From Amia ocellicauda (taxonomy: Eukaryota; Chordata; Actinopteri; Amiiformes; Amiidae): DNA of 64,000 bases. Shown piece after piece: positions 49,127-60,991 of the stretch. Both the position numbers and the translations under genes were made by a program. The stretch spans positions 2,102,501 through 2,166,500 of the forward strand of contig NC_089864.1 in NCBI RefSeq assembly GCF_036373705.1. The letters are read 5' to 3'. The notes below the pieces were generated by a model. It had not been told where the DNA came from. It ran no database searches and saw only the letters and a list, made by a program, of their open reading frames with translations. Each line of letters begins with the position of its first letter. The first letter of the stretch is position 1.

Positions 49127-50850
49127 TGATTGTTTATTGTTATTGCGTTTATTGTTTTACATGTTTCATCGACTATTCGAGAATAAAACTGGTGCTTGTT
49201 ATTCCTTAATAGTGTCTCGGCTGACTGAGCACAAAGACGGCCCGACCACTCATGATCAGTCGGTCCGATGTTGGCCCGACGCTGCTGTGCTATCTGGGTA
49301 TACACATATACACATATCTACAAACAGACCAAAATTGGTGAATTAAGTACTAGAACCTAAAACAGACATATTTGCCACACACAAGACTTTCTTTGCTTAA
49401 AGATTCTTGGACGGATTTACCTTTGATGACGCTGATTATACTGCTGTATAGGAAGGATTATTTGTTCTTAATAAATACATACATAACATACACAATTAAT
49501 AAGCATAGACGTAAAGGGCGTCCCTCGCGTCAGACACCACTTTTCGTGGATTCCCCTGCGTCCTCAAGAGCTCAATCTGATCTGCCGAAACTATATAAAT
49601 AACCTGTTGTGCTGGAGGGAGTTACACTTCATTATTACTATACACTGGTACTGAGGCATACTGGTTTCCATCTCTCACAACAAGACAGCAAGTGTTATCA
49701 TTCTTCTGATTCAATTAAAACGGGTTCTCACCCCAAATAAACGTTTTAATGTTCCCACACAATTCATAAATACTCCCAAGTCCCGAAAAAGACAGCAATG
49801 ATCTTACCTGCGCAACTTCAAAGTTTTGTGGTGTTCAAAAAGCAAATGATTGACGCCCGCTTGTACAGCCATTTGACCCATGACAAAAGTCCCGCCCCAA
49901 TTCTAGAATTCTCTCTAACGTTCTATAATCTGTTTCTTCGCGGAGATGGGAAACCCCTTTTTTGTGACTGTGCGGCAGTTGTAACCTGTCCATGCCGCAT
50001 CGGATAAAGCCATCGCCATTGTATTTTGGTTGATATCCCGAAAAAAAAACTCGACGTTGTGTTCTGACACGTAATGATTTGATGAAGGAAAGGAAACTAC
50101 GGCTGCGTCCTGTCGTGTTACCTTGGAATGATGAGACTTTCTTGATTGCACTGTATTTATTAAGATTATTTCCCTATTTGCAACTACCAACAGGCTCTGC
50201 CGAACCGGGCTCCTTCACAACCAGCATTGGACTGATTAAAACCACTGTCAATGACAGACCACACTCAAACGTGGCGTTACGTAAATAATAATGCGCTAGG
50301 TCAAATAGTCCCATAACAACACACGTCCCAAATCGCATTTACTCCCTTGTTCCCTTCCCTTGCGGGGCGGAAGTGCTACGGTGGCCATCTTAAGAGGTAT
50401 CCCAATACCAACCATCCTCTATTTAAATAGAGGGTAGTTTCCAATACCTTATTGAGCAACTGAAGGTAGCCTAATCGAGCTGTTGGTTCCTCCAATGCTC
50501 CCTTCCAGAGTGAACAAAACACAAGTGTCCCAGAACTGTGTTCTTAAAGGTGGAGACCACTTTTGCCAAGATTGGGTGATATTCTCCCAAATTTGGTCAA
50601 TTTTTAAGTGGAAATTTGGGGGCAACATTTGTATGGGGAAAATGTTGGGTGATACATTTTTGAATATGGGATTTGGGGGGATTTGTAGGACCAGACTGGG
50701 GGTAAATTATGGACCTAGCAACACAGGCGGAGACAAGTCAATTAAGACAATATGATAGCGCCGGTGCATATGTTACACCCTGACTGTATGGTGGTATTAA
50801 ATAAATACACTGTGAGGTGAGATTCGAAGCAAATGGCTTTAATTCCTGAA
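49127..50850. other. no gene seen
   Basis: Part (about 49225-49305, 'ccgatgttggcccgacgc') looks like a dispersed fish repeat. The remainder is unassigned. Confidence 0.4.
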
Positions 50851-50932
50851 AAATAACAGAAATGAGCGAATGAGCACAGATTGTAGTCAGTCAGTCAACA
50901 ACTGGTCAAATGCACTGATCTGTTTCCTCTCA
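50851..50932 (+). repeat. direct repeat, copy A
   Basis: Shares 'agaaatgagcgaatgagca' and 'gtcaacaactggtcaaa' with 51438-51522, with small indels. Confidence 0.75.
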
Positions 50933-51437
50933 ATACCACTGCTGACCTTGTTTATTAAATGAACTTTCAGTGGTATCTCCTTCTTTATTACCATATGTTG
51001 GCTTTTACTCCCTTTCCTCAAGTTCTAGCCATCCACACGCAGTCATTAGCGATTTCGGTCTGCCTAAACTCCTCACTCCCGAGTACGGCAGAATGGCGGC
51101 TCCCATGGTACGGCAGGATGGCGGCCATCGCGTTACATCCGACTGCCGTGCACGCTTGCCGCTAAATGCCGAGCGGACTTAATTGCCTAATTTAATTCAC
51201 AACAACACTGTTCTTTTCTCTCTGTGCTGAAGGTTTAATCCCAGTAACTTGTATAAACTCAGTACCTCTTCACTACCATACAAACCCTATTTCGAACATG
51301 GCGGTCTCCTACCTCCGGTATACAACTTCTGTTGTATATGGCAAACCATCGATTACTTAGCTAATTAACCACAACATTATTTACATGTCAAACTTGTGAG
51401 GGGATTCATATGATTATTTGAACAGGGGGGTCTTACC

Positions 51438-51522
51438 TGAAAAACAACAATAGAGCAGAAATGAGCGAATGAGCAGTCAGACAGTCAGTCAACAACTGGT
51501 CAAAGGCACTGATCTGTTTCCG
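51438..51522 (+). repeat. direct repeat, copy B
   Basis: Second copy, about 587 bases after the first. Both end 'cactgatctgtttcc'. Confidence 0.75.
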
Positions 51523-51799
51523 AGACGCGTTCTGCAATTGGGGCCCCTAGTGACCGGAGCCCAACTGTAGTCCCATTACACATCTGATTGTCATGTAAAT
51601 ATAGCTAGCTAGACAGTTGCACATATTGATCAATTATTTATGAAGGGAATTATAATACATTGATAATGTACAATGCTTTATTTATTATTTAAATATATGA
51701 TTAGAAAGTAGAGCGAACAAACGTTTCGGCACCCATCAATTAATTAATTACTGAAGTAGTATAAAACTAGAAGGTGATCTAAGCTAACAATATGTCCAC

Positions 51800-51802
<3 letters not shown>

Positions 51803-51859
<57 letters not shown>
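51803..51859. repeat. (AAT)n microsatellite
   Basis: Pure AAT run. Confidence 0.95.
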
Positions 51860-54430
51860 TCTTGTACAACAACTTGCCGAAATCCATACAAAAATTTACT
51901 TGGAAGAGGAATGGTGCAGATCTCCAGAACCTACAAAACGCGTCCATTAAATCTGCGCACAAACACACAACTGACGTATTGTTTCTCAACTGGCAAACTC
52001 CCATATAATATGCACTCTACGGTGTATTAACAATAAAGCAATTTCGGTTATATCTTCAGAAATGATGTGTTATACATGACACACATATAGACGCCCACAA
52101 GCAGACAGAAACGCACAAACACATTTTGTTTTACAAGACTCAAGCACTTACCTGTGTGGCTCTGACTCTTTTATTCACATGAAGAATAATACAGGAAAGC
52201 AGGTGTTGCCCGCAGATAATACAATCGGAGGAGTTGCCAACTGTCAATCATTTGTACCCAGCCAATCAGACACAGCCAATCGCTATTAACTTCTAAAAGT
52301 GTCCCTGGAGAAGAAGGAAGAGGAGAGACGGGCGCTGGCAGTAAAGGTGCTCCTCTGAACCCCCCATAGCGAATTTAAAACGAGGAAATTGAGTATTAAC
52401 AGTAGCGGCAATAGCACCCTTATAAAGAAATGATGAGACTATGAGTAAACTTAAGAGGTAGTGTAACACCACCCTTCCTCTGCAAATATTTTGTATTTAC
52501 AAACTAAATCTATAATATAACACCAGGTGTGTTCTTCTATTTCTCACTTTGTAACTTAATCCTATTCTTCTGATTATTACTTTCTTAATAAAATGTATTT
52601 TGTTGGTGTGCACTGTGGGTCAGAGCAGACACATTAAGTCACAGGTTTACACATAGTAAGACATAGTGAGACATTAACAACACCCCACTAACCTACTCAG
52701 TGCACTGCAATCCCCAATAAGCCTAAACATTGGAGGAGCGATTGCCTTGAGAATTATTTATTTATACTGCTTATAATCTGAAACTGCCCCATGCCATTAT
52801 TTCTGAATTTTAAGTAAAGCTCCCTCAAGCTGACTTTCAATAACACCAGAAAGCTAAACAAACACATGAGCTCCCTTTACAATCAGTATTTTACACTTGA
52901 AATGAAAACAAAGATGTATGCAAATAATAAAATACAAAATCACCTGTCTCTGTATTTCACTCCGTCCGGAATTAGGCTTCCTCAGAAGCAGAGCGTCACC
53001 ATCAATGAGCTCATTGAAATTTCCTTTAAAATCCTTTTAAGAAAACAGTGTCGTCATGCCGAATTACTTCCATTATTCATATTTGTTTCTGTCAAACCCG
53101 TGTAGAAACATTTCCGTAAACTTGATTAATCTTAGATGCCACAGCCCCTTAATCCGCGCATGCGTGGCACCGAGTGTACCTGGGGCACGTTGAGTGAAAG
53201 ACGCAGATACAGCTCACACACTGAACAACATTTATTACAACACGCTTTCAAAATCCCCTTGTTTACACATTGCAGATTATCCCGGTGGCAGTTTGAAGCA
53301 TGTATATTATCCCGTTAGAAACAAAATAAGAAATGTATTTTTGTGCTAATGTTTTTAATCAGAATACAATTTGCTTAAAACAATATTTAAGTAAATACAA
53401 AATATAGGCATTGTTTTATCTCTCATACTATTGTTTTCTAAGGCATTGACAACACGTGAGTCAATAAACGTGTTTTTACAAAACAATGTTCAATGTTTTT
53501 GTGTAACTGTGGTGTACAGCATAAATTGCTGACAATCATTTAACTTTTGGTACTTTATTATTTAAGTGTTGAGGTGCTTTTCCTGCGTTTCAATTCCTAA
53601 ACTTAAGTTAACGAAGAAGAAAAAGAAAGTTACATCTAGTAATACTACTAACTAGGCCAACAGGGTCTCTGAAGCAGCTCTAGTATCACAAGCAGCACCA
53701 GTGAGGCTCAGACAGGTGGGAGGTGGTTACTGTTCAGTGGGACTAAAAGCTCAGTCGCAATAATATTTATTTACCCAATTGTTCTTATAGTTTGTACAAT
53801 ACAGTATTCACACCATTTTTAAAGAGCTTTTTTAATAATCACTTTAATCCTCCCGAAATATCGACTGGCAAGAGATGAATATATAAGACAGGGTGTCACT
53901 CCAGCACTGTTAGATGCCGACCTTTAGTGAACCCCAAGCGAAGATGTCTTACAGTAACTGGTATCAGAAATGCAACACAAACAGCAGAGCAATATTATTG
54001 AATATGTATGTGGAGCAGTAAATTAAAGTACACTATAGATGTAGTTAAAAGCATTAAATACCAACCAGTTGTGACAATTGTAATTTGTTTTCCGACTGTG
54101 CCACCCCCAAAAAAAATACATCTAGCTGCATAACGCCCCTGTAATCCACGTTATCTATTTACAGCAATAACACAACACGACTGTGTAAAATGAAAGGTGT
54201 AACTTATTAACTTAATTCATATGTAAACTGTAATTAATATTATAGACGTTACCGAGATTATTGTTGTGCCGGCACCACTTAAAAACGTTTGCGGGAGGGA
54301 GTGGTTAAATTATCGACTGAACAGGATGTATTAAAGTTAAAGATATATATTAGAAACGTCACCTGCTGCCCGCCCTATTGAAAATATAGTTAACAACAAA
54401 AAAAGGACGTGAAGCAGTTTATTGGTCATA
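51860..54430. other. no gene; AT-rich intergenic
   Basis: No exon, RNA gene or defined repeat end supportable on either strand. Confidence 0.45.
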
Positions 54431-54545
54431 ATGCCTGGCCACATGAAGAGGAGGCATCGGACCCAGAGTTTTGGCCCCCGCAGCGGCTCCATGGGGCCGG
54501 TAAAGAGCGGGCTGATCAGTGGGATATCGCTTCTGCTGTGGATCT
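54431..54545 (+). CDS. leader exon of a second V-set-receptor-like gene (partial)
   Basis: The reading MKRRHRTQSFG then MGPVKSGLISGISLLLWI ends in phase 1 at a strong donor (T/GTAAGT). It parallels exon 1 of the V-set receptor at 16387: RRxxTQ block, second Met, hydrophobic signal core, same phase. No matching V exon is found in the next 9.4 kb, which a Tx1 LINE and other repeats fill. The rest of the gene is therefore beyond the window or lost. The start could be the first ATG (54431), the fifth codon or Met21. Confidence 0.5.
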
Positions 54546-54915
54546 GTAAGTGCACGCTGAATTAGTTACTTATATAGTCAGTTTAAACAGAGTCTCAACT
54601 GTCTGTCTCTGATTATTTGAAAGTGTTTCTGTGTCAGAGAGCAGAGACAGCAGGGGGACATTGGCCCCCAGGGGACCCAGAACTCACATTAAGAGTAGGC
54701 TTTTGTCAACTATAATTTTGATCAAGCTTTAATTAAAATGAATTATGAAAATGCTGTTGACACGGTATTTTATATGCTAAGTATACAAACAATGGCTTAA
54801 ACTATTCCACACACCCTAATGAATAAGTGTTACAGCTAACTACACAAGTATACGTTTGCACATGCAGAGCACACTTTGTAATTGTATTGTGTTTTGAACT
54901 GATAAGGCTCTTATA

Positions 54916-54956
54916 TTTTGTAAGTCGCCATGGAATAAGGGCATCTGCTAATAAAT
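54916..54956 (+). repeat. L2/SINE-type 3' tail
   Basis: 'gtaagtcgccatggaataag' followed by 'gcatctgctaataaatgaa', the plus-strand form of the tail seen at 7640. Confidence 0.55.
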
Positions 54957-55612
54957 GAAAATCATTATTATTACTTATATTGCCTATACAATATACCATA
55001 GTTCCCTATGCTCACTGCGTACTACACTTCTTGTGCATAGCGTTGAAAGCCTGACAAACCACGTAAAATACTGTTTATTGGGTTGAAGTATTTTACATTG
55101 CATGAAATAAAAACAATTCAATATTTAATACTTATGATTAAAATCGTTAAAATACCAATCCTTAAAATCACTTAAAATTTTTAAAATCTTGTGATTTTTA
55201 ACCAAACTAAAACAATTAACTTTAAAATAAACGTGCTCAAATCAAATAAACAAAACGTGATAAAAGCAAAAAATTGCACACCAACAAAAGAGTCAGATAC
55301 ATTGAAAATAACAGAAAATGCATTGAACAAATTAAAAAAACAATTAAAAAGGAAAAAATAAAAAACAAACAAAAAAGGTCCAATGCATTTTAAATTAAAC
55401 CCAAAACGGTCAATGTATCTGACAACAAAATATAACAAAACTATACCTAAAAAGCCCTAAACAATGTGATTTAAAAACAACTAAATCTTTAAAAACAATT
55501 AAGAATCATTATTTAAAATCTTCTTTTAAAAACAATCATTCATAAAATCTTTAAAAGATCTTGGACTCGGGCTCCAGCAGGGGGAACTAACCGTCCCCGG
55601 AGGTGGGTCCCA

Positions 55613-58600
55613 TCATGGGATCCTGAGCTCCCCCAGATCTTGTATGCGCCAGTTCTTAAAGGCTTCCTCCTTGCCCCTCTGATGGACCTCCAGATTGACG
55701 TAGTCTTTCACAAACACCATGCCCCTCCGCGCGATGACGATCGGGTCCAGCTCCTGCTTATTGAACAAACAGATGTTCCGTCCCTCCCACAGTGCCTGCT
55801 TCACTGCGCAGACGACACGCCACCAGCACCTCAAGGTAGATGTAGAAATTCCCTTGGCTGGACCGTATAGGATCTGCTGGGCGGTCGCCCGCGCAGGAAC
55901 GGCGAACCTGTGGAGGAACGGAGAAAACAGGAGCCAGACCCTGTGGGCGGAGGGGCACTCACTAAAGATGTGAGCCTCCGTCTCCTTCCCCAAGCAACCC
56001 TTATAGGGACAGGTGTCATAAGGAGCTATGCCCCTTCTGTGCATAAACACTCGGGTGGGGAGACACCGACTCACAGCCATCCAGGAGACATCTTTCTGCG
56101 TGTTCGTGAGGCAAACGTGCGTAGCGTTAGCCCAGATAAACCGGCAGGTTTCGGGAGGGAAATCTTCTATCCGGCTGGTCTCCTGGGCAGATCTCATCTG
56201 ACTACAGATGGTCTTATAATCCCAGGAGGCCAGCACGACTTTATGGAGGCCTACTTCGAGCGCAAAGGCTCGGAGCGCCCTGTAGAACGGCGGGGGATCC
56301 CACGAGTGCGGCCTGGTGTTGTCCATGGCGCAGAGGCCGAATGGTCTCAGGCTGCTGGCAAAATAAAAGCGGTTCATGAAACTCACTTTCTTGCCAGCAG
56401 CCTGGATGTTCTTAACCACATAGGCCAGCCCCTGCGCCTTTATCAGCCGCACAACGTCCGGGACCCCCCTGCCTCCATCCAGGGTACCCTTCACCATCTG
56501 CACTCTTTTCAGCCTCTCCATTTTGCTCCCCCAGACAAACCGAAATATAATTCGGGTCACTAGTTTTGCGATACCCTTGTCTGGGGGGAAGATCATTCCT
56601 ACGTAGAGGAGTATCGGGAAGAGGATGGCCTTTACGACCAGCACCTTACCAGCCATCGTCAAGGTCCTTGTGCTCCAGCCGTGGATCTTCCTTTGGACCT
56701 TTGCTATGGCCTCCTCCCAGCTCCGGGTGCCCGTGTTGGTCCCGTCGATCGTGATCCCCAGAACCTTGATAAACGGCTTCACAGGGAACACGGTCGGCGG
56801 GCCCCGGCCGACAGGCCATGCCCTGGAGAGGTAGACCTCGCTCTTGGCCTTATTCACAGCGGCCCCCGTCGCCCTGCAGAAGCCGTCCAGCAGTTCCTCG
56901 ACCCTGGCCACGGACGGAGCGTCCGTGCAGACCACGGCCACGTCGTCCATATAGGCCAGGGCCTTCAGTTGCTCTCCGCCGGAACCCGGGAGATGGAAAC
57001 CTGTCACCCGGACGTCCCGGCGGATCGCCTGCATGAACGGCTCCAAGCAGAGGACGTACAGCAGGGCCGACAGGGGACAACCCTGCCGGACCCCCGACCT
57101 GACCGGAAATGGTTCGGTCAGGTGGCGGTTCACAAGGACCCTGCTGCTTAGGCCGCTGTAGATGATCTTAACCCACCTCCTCAGGCCAAGAGCGAGACCC
57201 ATCCTCTCCATAACAAGCTGCAGGTATTCATGGCCCACTCTGTCGAAGGCTTTCTCCTGGTCCAAGCTGATTAGGACCAGGGGAAGCCCTCTCTCGTTCG
57301 AGTAGGCCACGACATCCCTGAGCAGCATGGCGTTGTCGGCCGCCGATCTCCCCCGGGCACCACAGACCTGGTCGGGACCCACGACTTGAGGGAGTGGCCG
57401 CTGCAGCCGGAGCGTCAGTGCTTTGGCCAGTATCTTGTAGTCGGTGCACAGGAGGCTGACTGGCCGCCAGTTCCTCAGATCTTTCGTGTCTCCCTTCTTG
57501 TGAAGAAGGGAGAGGATACTCTTCTTCATCGAAGGGGCCAATCTGCCCTCTCTGTACATCGACCCCAGGACCTGGCCCAGATCTTCCTTAAGCACCTCCC
57601 AAAAGATCTTATAGAACTCAGCAGGGATCCCGTCGGGACCCGGTGTCCTTCCAGAGTTAAGACTCTTTATCACCTGGGAGAGTTCAGTGGTGGTGATCTC
57701 TGGATCCTCCTCCTCCTCCTCGTCCCCCTCATTGCGGGACTCCAACAGGGACAGAAAGTGATGGATCAGATTTTGATCCACCACCTTCTGGTCGTACAAC
57801 TCCCTGTAGAAATCCCGCACCACTGTCTCAACAGCCTCTCTGCCCTCCACCTCTTGCCCCGAGGAGTCGATCATGGGGGACATTGCAGGCCGCCTCTCCT
57901 TCGTTTTCTTGAAGAAGAAGCGGCTGCATTTCTCATCGTCCTCCATGATGCGGACCCTGGAAAGGACCTTGATCTTTTCTTGCTCCTCCCGATAGAGGGC
58001 GGAGAGACTCAGTTTGACCCGGGCCACCTCCTCAGCTAGGTCGAAGCCTCTGAGCTGTAAAAGACTCAGGCGCTGGAGGCGGGCGTTTAGATGGGAATAT
58101 CTCGCCCGCCTCTCGCGAGCTTTCCGTTTCCCCAGCTGAATGAAGTAGCCCTTGGTTCTTTTCTTCATCATCTCCCACCACTCTATGGGAGAATCAAAAA
58201 GGTCCTTCAGGGTCCTCCACTCCTCGAGGCGTCTGCTAAAGGTCTTAATCACACAAGGGTCATCGAGCAGAGAGGTGTTGAGCTTCCAGACCCCAGGCCC
58301 CGACTCCCGTGTGCTCGGAATGAGCACCTCTGTCGTCAGGAGCCTGTGGTCTGAAAAGAAGACCGCCTCCGAAGACATGGCGGTCCTCTCCAGTGGCTTG
58401 CTGAGGAGGACGAGATCTATCCTGGAGAAGGAGGAGCCAGAAGAACTCACCCAGGTGAACAAGGGGACCAGGTCCCGACCTGCGTCGCAGAGTTCAAAGT
58501 CCTCCACGAACGCAGCGAGGTCCCTGCTGGATCTATCGTTGCGGGGCTTACTCCGGTCTACATCCCTCAGAGCACAGTTGAAATCACCTGAAATGATAAC

Positions 58601-59047
58601 TGGCAAGGTGCCGATCAGGAGCGGGCGTAGCTGAGGGAGAAAGAGGACTCTCTCTCTCTGGCTGGTGGGGGCATAGACATTGACCAGCCTCAATACAGCC
58701 CCCTTGTATTTAAAATCGAGGCTGGCCAGTCTGTCCGCCTCTATAACCTTAAATGTTTTAACTGTTAAGAAGGGGTTTTTCAGGAGTACGGCAATCCCGT
58801 CCGCTCGGGACACATTGGACCCCGACCAGAAGGATTCTCCTAGGGTCCAAGTGTCCCGGAGATCTTTGTATTCTTTTTGGAACGGGATGCCGCACTCCTG
58901 CAAACAGATAATATCCGCCTTCATTCCAGCCAGAGAGTTTAAAACATCGGTCCTCTTTTTCACCTCAGCAATGCTCCTCACATTAATTGAAATAATGGTT
59001 AATGCCATAATGGCTGTGAGGGCAATTACCCGCTCCGTAACAATCAT
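55613..59047 (-). CDS. Tx1-clade LINE ORF2 protein (endonuclease-reverse transcriptase)
   Basis: An uninterrupted 1,144-residue protein. The N terminus (about 15-245) is an apurinic-type endonuclease with ISINVRS, IICLQEC, VIISGDFNC and FFSDHRLL. The reverse transcriptase (about 465-740) has RTPGPDGIPAEFYK, LRNWRPVSLLCTDYKILAK, ISLDQEKAFDRV, GVRQGCPLSALLY and the active site AYMDDVAVV (around residue 696). Near residue 1010 a Cys-His ribbon CPYKGC, H, C follows. This is the layout of Tx1/L1-like elements, which nick and reverse-transcribe at the target, some site-specifically. Its ATG overlaps the ORF1 stop in ATGA. No stop or frameshift, so possibly young. Confidence 0.9.
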   Translation of the reverse strand: MIVTERVIALTAIMALTIISINVRSIAEVKKRTDVLNSLAGMKADIICLQECGIPFQKEYKDLRDTWTLGESFWSGSNVSRADGIAVLLKNPFLTVKTFKVIEADRLASLDFKYKGAVLRLVNVYAPTSQRERVLFLPQLRPLLIGTLPVIISGDFNCALRDVDRSKPRNDRSSRDLAAFVEDFELCDAGRDLVPLFTWVSSSGSSFSRIDLVLLSKPLERTAMSSEAVFFSDHRLLTTEVLIPSTRESGPGVWKLNTSLLDDPCVIKTFSRRLEEWRTLKDLFDSPIEWWEMMKKRTKGYFIQLGKRKARERRARYSHLNARLQRLSLLQLRGFDLAEEVARVKLSLSALYREEQEKIKVLSRVRIMEDDEKCSRFFFKKTKERRPAMSPMIDSSGQEVEGREAVETVVRDFYRELYDQKVVDQNLIHHFLSLLESRNEGDEEEEEDPEITTTELSQVIKSLNSGRTPGPDGIPAEFYKIFWEVLKEDLGQVLGSMYREGRLAPSMKKSILSLLHKKGDTKDLRNWRPVSLLCTDYKILAKALTLRLQRPLPQVVGPDQVCGARGRSAADNAMLLRDVVAYSNERGLPLVLISLDQEKAFDRVGHEYLQLVMERMGLALGLRRWVKIIYSGLSSRVLVNRHLTEPFPVRSGVRQGCPLSALLYVLCLEPFMQAIRRDVRVTGFHLPGSGGEQLKALAYMDDVAVVCTDAPSVARVEELLDGFCRATGAAVNKAKSEVYLSRAWPVGRGPPTVFPVKPFIKVLGITIDGTNTGTRSWEEAIAKVQRKIHGWSTRTLTMAGKVLVVKAILFPILLYVGMIFPPDKGIAKLVTRIIFRFVWGSKMERLKRVQMVKGTLDGGRGVPDVVRLIKAQGLAYVVKNIQAAGKKVSFMNRFYFASSLRPFGLCAMDNTRPHSWDPPPFYRALRAFALEVGLHKVVLASWDYKTICSQMRSAQETSRIEDFPPETCRFIWANATHVCLTNTQKDVSWMAVSRCLPTRVFMHRRGIAPYDTCPYKGCLGKETEAHIFSECPSAHRVWLLFSPFLHRFAVPARATAQQILYGPAKGISTSTLRCWWRVVCAVKQALWEGRNICLFNKQELDPIVIARRGMVFVKDYVNLEVHQRGKEEAFKNWRIQDLGELRIP

Positions 59048-59856
59048 GTAAAGAAACCTTTCTCTTCCCCACTCCTCTCTTCTCCCTCACCTAGCTTAGC
59101 GCTAGCACCCATCATTTCAATCATTTGCCTCACCGCTTGATCCTCTAGGAAGACTATGGGGGGGGCTCGGCTCCCGCCACCCGGTAAGGCGGGCAAAACT
59201 CCACTGGGCTCAGGGCCCGTGGTGCTGGAGGTTCTCCCTGGTTCCTTTGAGGCCGAGGCCCGACGAACAGATGGCAGGGCAGAGGCTTTATGTACAACTG
59301 GGGAGAAAACTGTGTAGACCCCGCTAGTCGTTCTTTTAACTAATGGTGGGGGAGGGGGTGGTCTCTCCCTTCCCGGCTGTCTGCCGCCGCAGGCCTCCTC
59401 CCCCAGCGCCAGTGACCTTGCCATCACGTCCCTGATGTCTTTCTGGGAAAGGACACTGGCGCCGACTCTCGTCTCCTGAGGACCTGCGGCTCTCCCACTA
59501 CTGCCGGGAGGGCATACCTGACCCCTCCCCTGGGAGAGTCTCAGTTGTGGGGCAGGAGGAATGTTATTTCTAGGGGGCCTCTCATCTACCAGGCTGCCCA
59601 CTCGGGGCAGTGGAGAAGGCCCACCACTCTCCTCTCCGGAGTCAGAGTGGGGCGTATAGAAATTAGAGGGAGGGGACTCTGGAGCGGGGGAGGAGCCGGC
59701 AGGGGGGGGAGAATCTGCAGAATGAATCCTCTTTTTCATCATACCCCCCCTACCCATGCTCCTCTTCTCAGCCCTCCTTCTCTTCCCCGCTACCACTGTC
59801 CACTCTCCCTCTGCCTCCACTTCTGACCCAGAGTCAGAGAGGGAGCCTATGTTCAA
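59044..59856 (-). pseudogene. Tx1-clade LINE ORF1, C-terminal part
   Basis: 270 codons, open but with no ATG at the start; a TAA precedes. The chain is rich in Pro, Ser, Gly and Arg, with a basic stretch (GKRRRAEKRS) and a C-terminal helix (DQAVRQMIEMMGASAKL). The RNA-binding zinc knuckles expected further upstream are absent, consistent with 5' truncation on insertion. It ends in TGA that shares two bases with the ORF2 start codon. Confidence 0.7.
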
Positions 59857-60445
59857 TTAAGTAATTGAGAGCTCGGTTGGAACAACAACTAGCAAGGTAG
59901 GTGGTACTCCAGGACAGGTTTGAGAACCAGTGCTATAGAGTGTTAGAGCTCTGTTAAGCACACTGTCCACACCCTGTGGACTCATAGTGTGAACAGCAGT
60001 GTACATAATATCGCTGTACCTTTTATATCTCTGATGCATACAAAGGGTTTAACCGGCCTCATATGATGGACACACAAGGTATTATTGTTTGTGCAAAATA
60101 AAATGGAAACTTCTTATTTGATTTGGTCTGTGAGCCGACCGTGTGCATGGCCCTCCCTTCCGGTCTCTGCAGTGGTCTTGGGGCTTGACTTCCTGTTTTA
60201 CTGCCCTTTGCAGAGATGCGCTAACCACAGCACCAGACCCCTGCATTGATGCTTCTTATAAACAGGATGTGAGAAGAAGAATAGCACACAGTTCTCATTT
60301 ATCAAGCCACAAGTATTTCTATTGGCTGAGTACATGGATGTCATATGTGAGTTAGCATATATATATATATATATATGTTAATGAAGGCAAAGGGTGGTCA
60401 CACCAAATATGGATTTGATTTAGATTTTTCTTCTGTTCACTCACT
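59857..60445. other. no gene seen
   Basis: Flank of the LINE. A short (AT)n run lies at about 60357-60376. Confidence 0.4.
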
Positions 60446-60456
60446 TTGCATTTAGT

Positions 60457-60458
60457 TA

Positions 60459-60518
<60 letters not shown>

Positions 60519-60520
60519 TC
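60457..60520. repeat. (ATT)n microsatellite
   Basis: ATT run followed by 'tcttggcaga', a possible remnant of the L2-type tail on the minus strand. Confidence 0.9.
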
Positions 60521-60991
60521 TTGGCAGACAATAAATATAATCTATTAATGTCTATTTTTGAAAGCATTCTTACTTACTACAGCATTTTTTCACACCTGCA
60601 CAGTACTGTATATACACACATACATACAGATATGTATATTCTGGAGGTGGAAGAGCATTTGGTAAGTACTACGAGTCCATGGATGTGAATTTAAGATGTT
60701 GTGCTTAACAGTATTCACCATTCAGTAGAGGAATACGATTCATTAAAGTGTACTTGATTAAGTGCCATAATTTCAGAGTTTGTTGAACACAGATTTTTCA
60801 GAGACAAACACACAGGCAGTCGCTGGATCAATATTTGTATTATTAAAAAGTGAAAAGTGCAAGAACATTGCCATACTTTCAAATCAGTAGATCACGTCTG
60901 CAGAGGTCATAAAAGTCATAAAGAATATTGCCCACGAATTAGTTTGGGGCAGATTGGCGCCCCTGGTGTCTATTTTGAGTATCACGTTATC

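Larger units (their letters stand above)
55140..59856 (-). mobile_element. Tx1-clade LINE, 5'-truncated, ORF2 intact
   Basis: Minus-strand non-LTR element of about 4.7 kb. It holds the C-terminal 270 codons of ORF1, a complete ORF2, and an AT-rich 3' region (about 55612-55140) rich in AAAATCTTTAAAA-like words. A stop lies immediately upstream of the ORF1 remnant, marking the 5' truncation. GC content is far above the flanks. The 3' boundary is approximate. Confidence 0.85.

Noticed and set aside
49915..50190. 91-codon minus-strand open frame
   Set aside because: No recognisable motif, no splice context, and no base composition shift.
55181..55438. 85-codon Phe-rich minus-strand open frame
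   Set aside because: It lies in the AT-rich 3' region of the Tx1 LINE and reflects composition.
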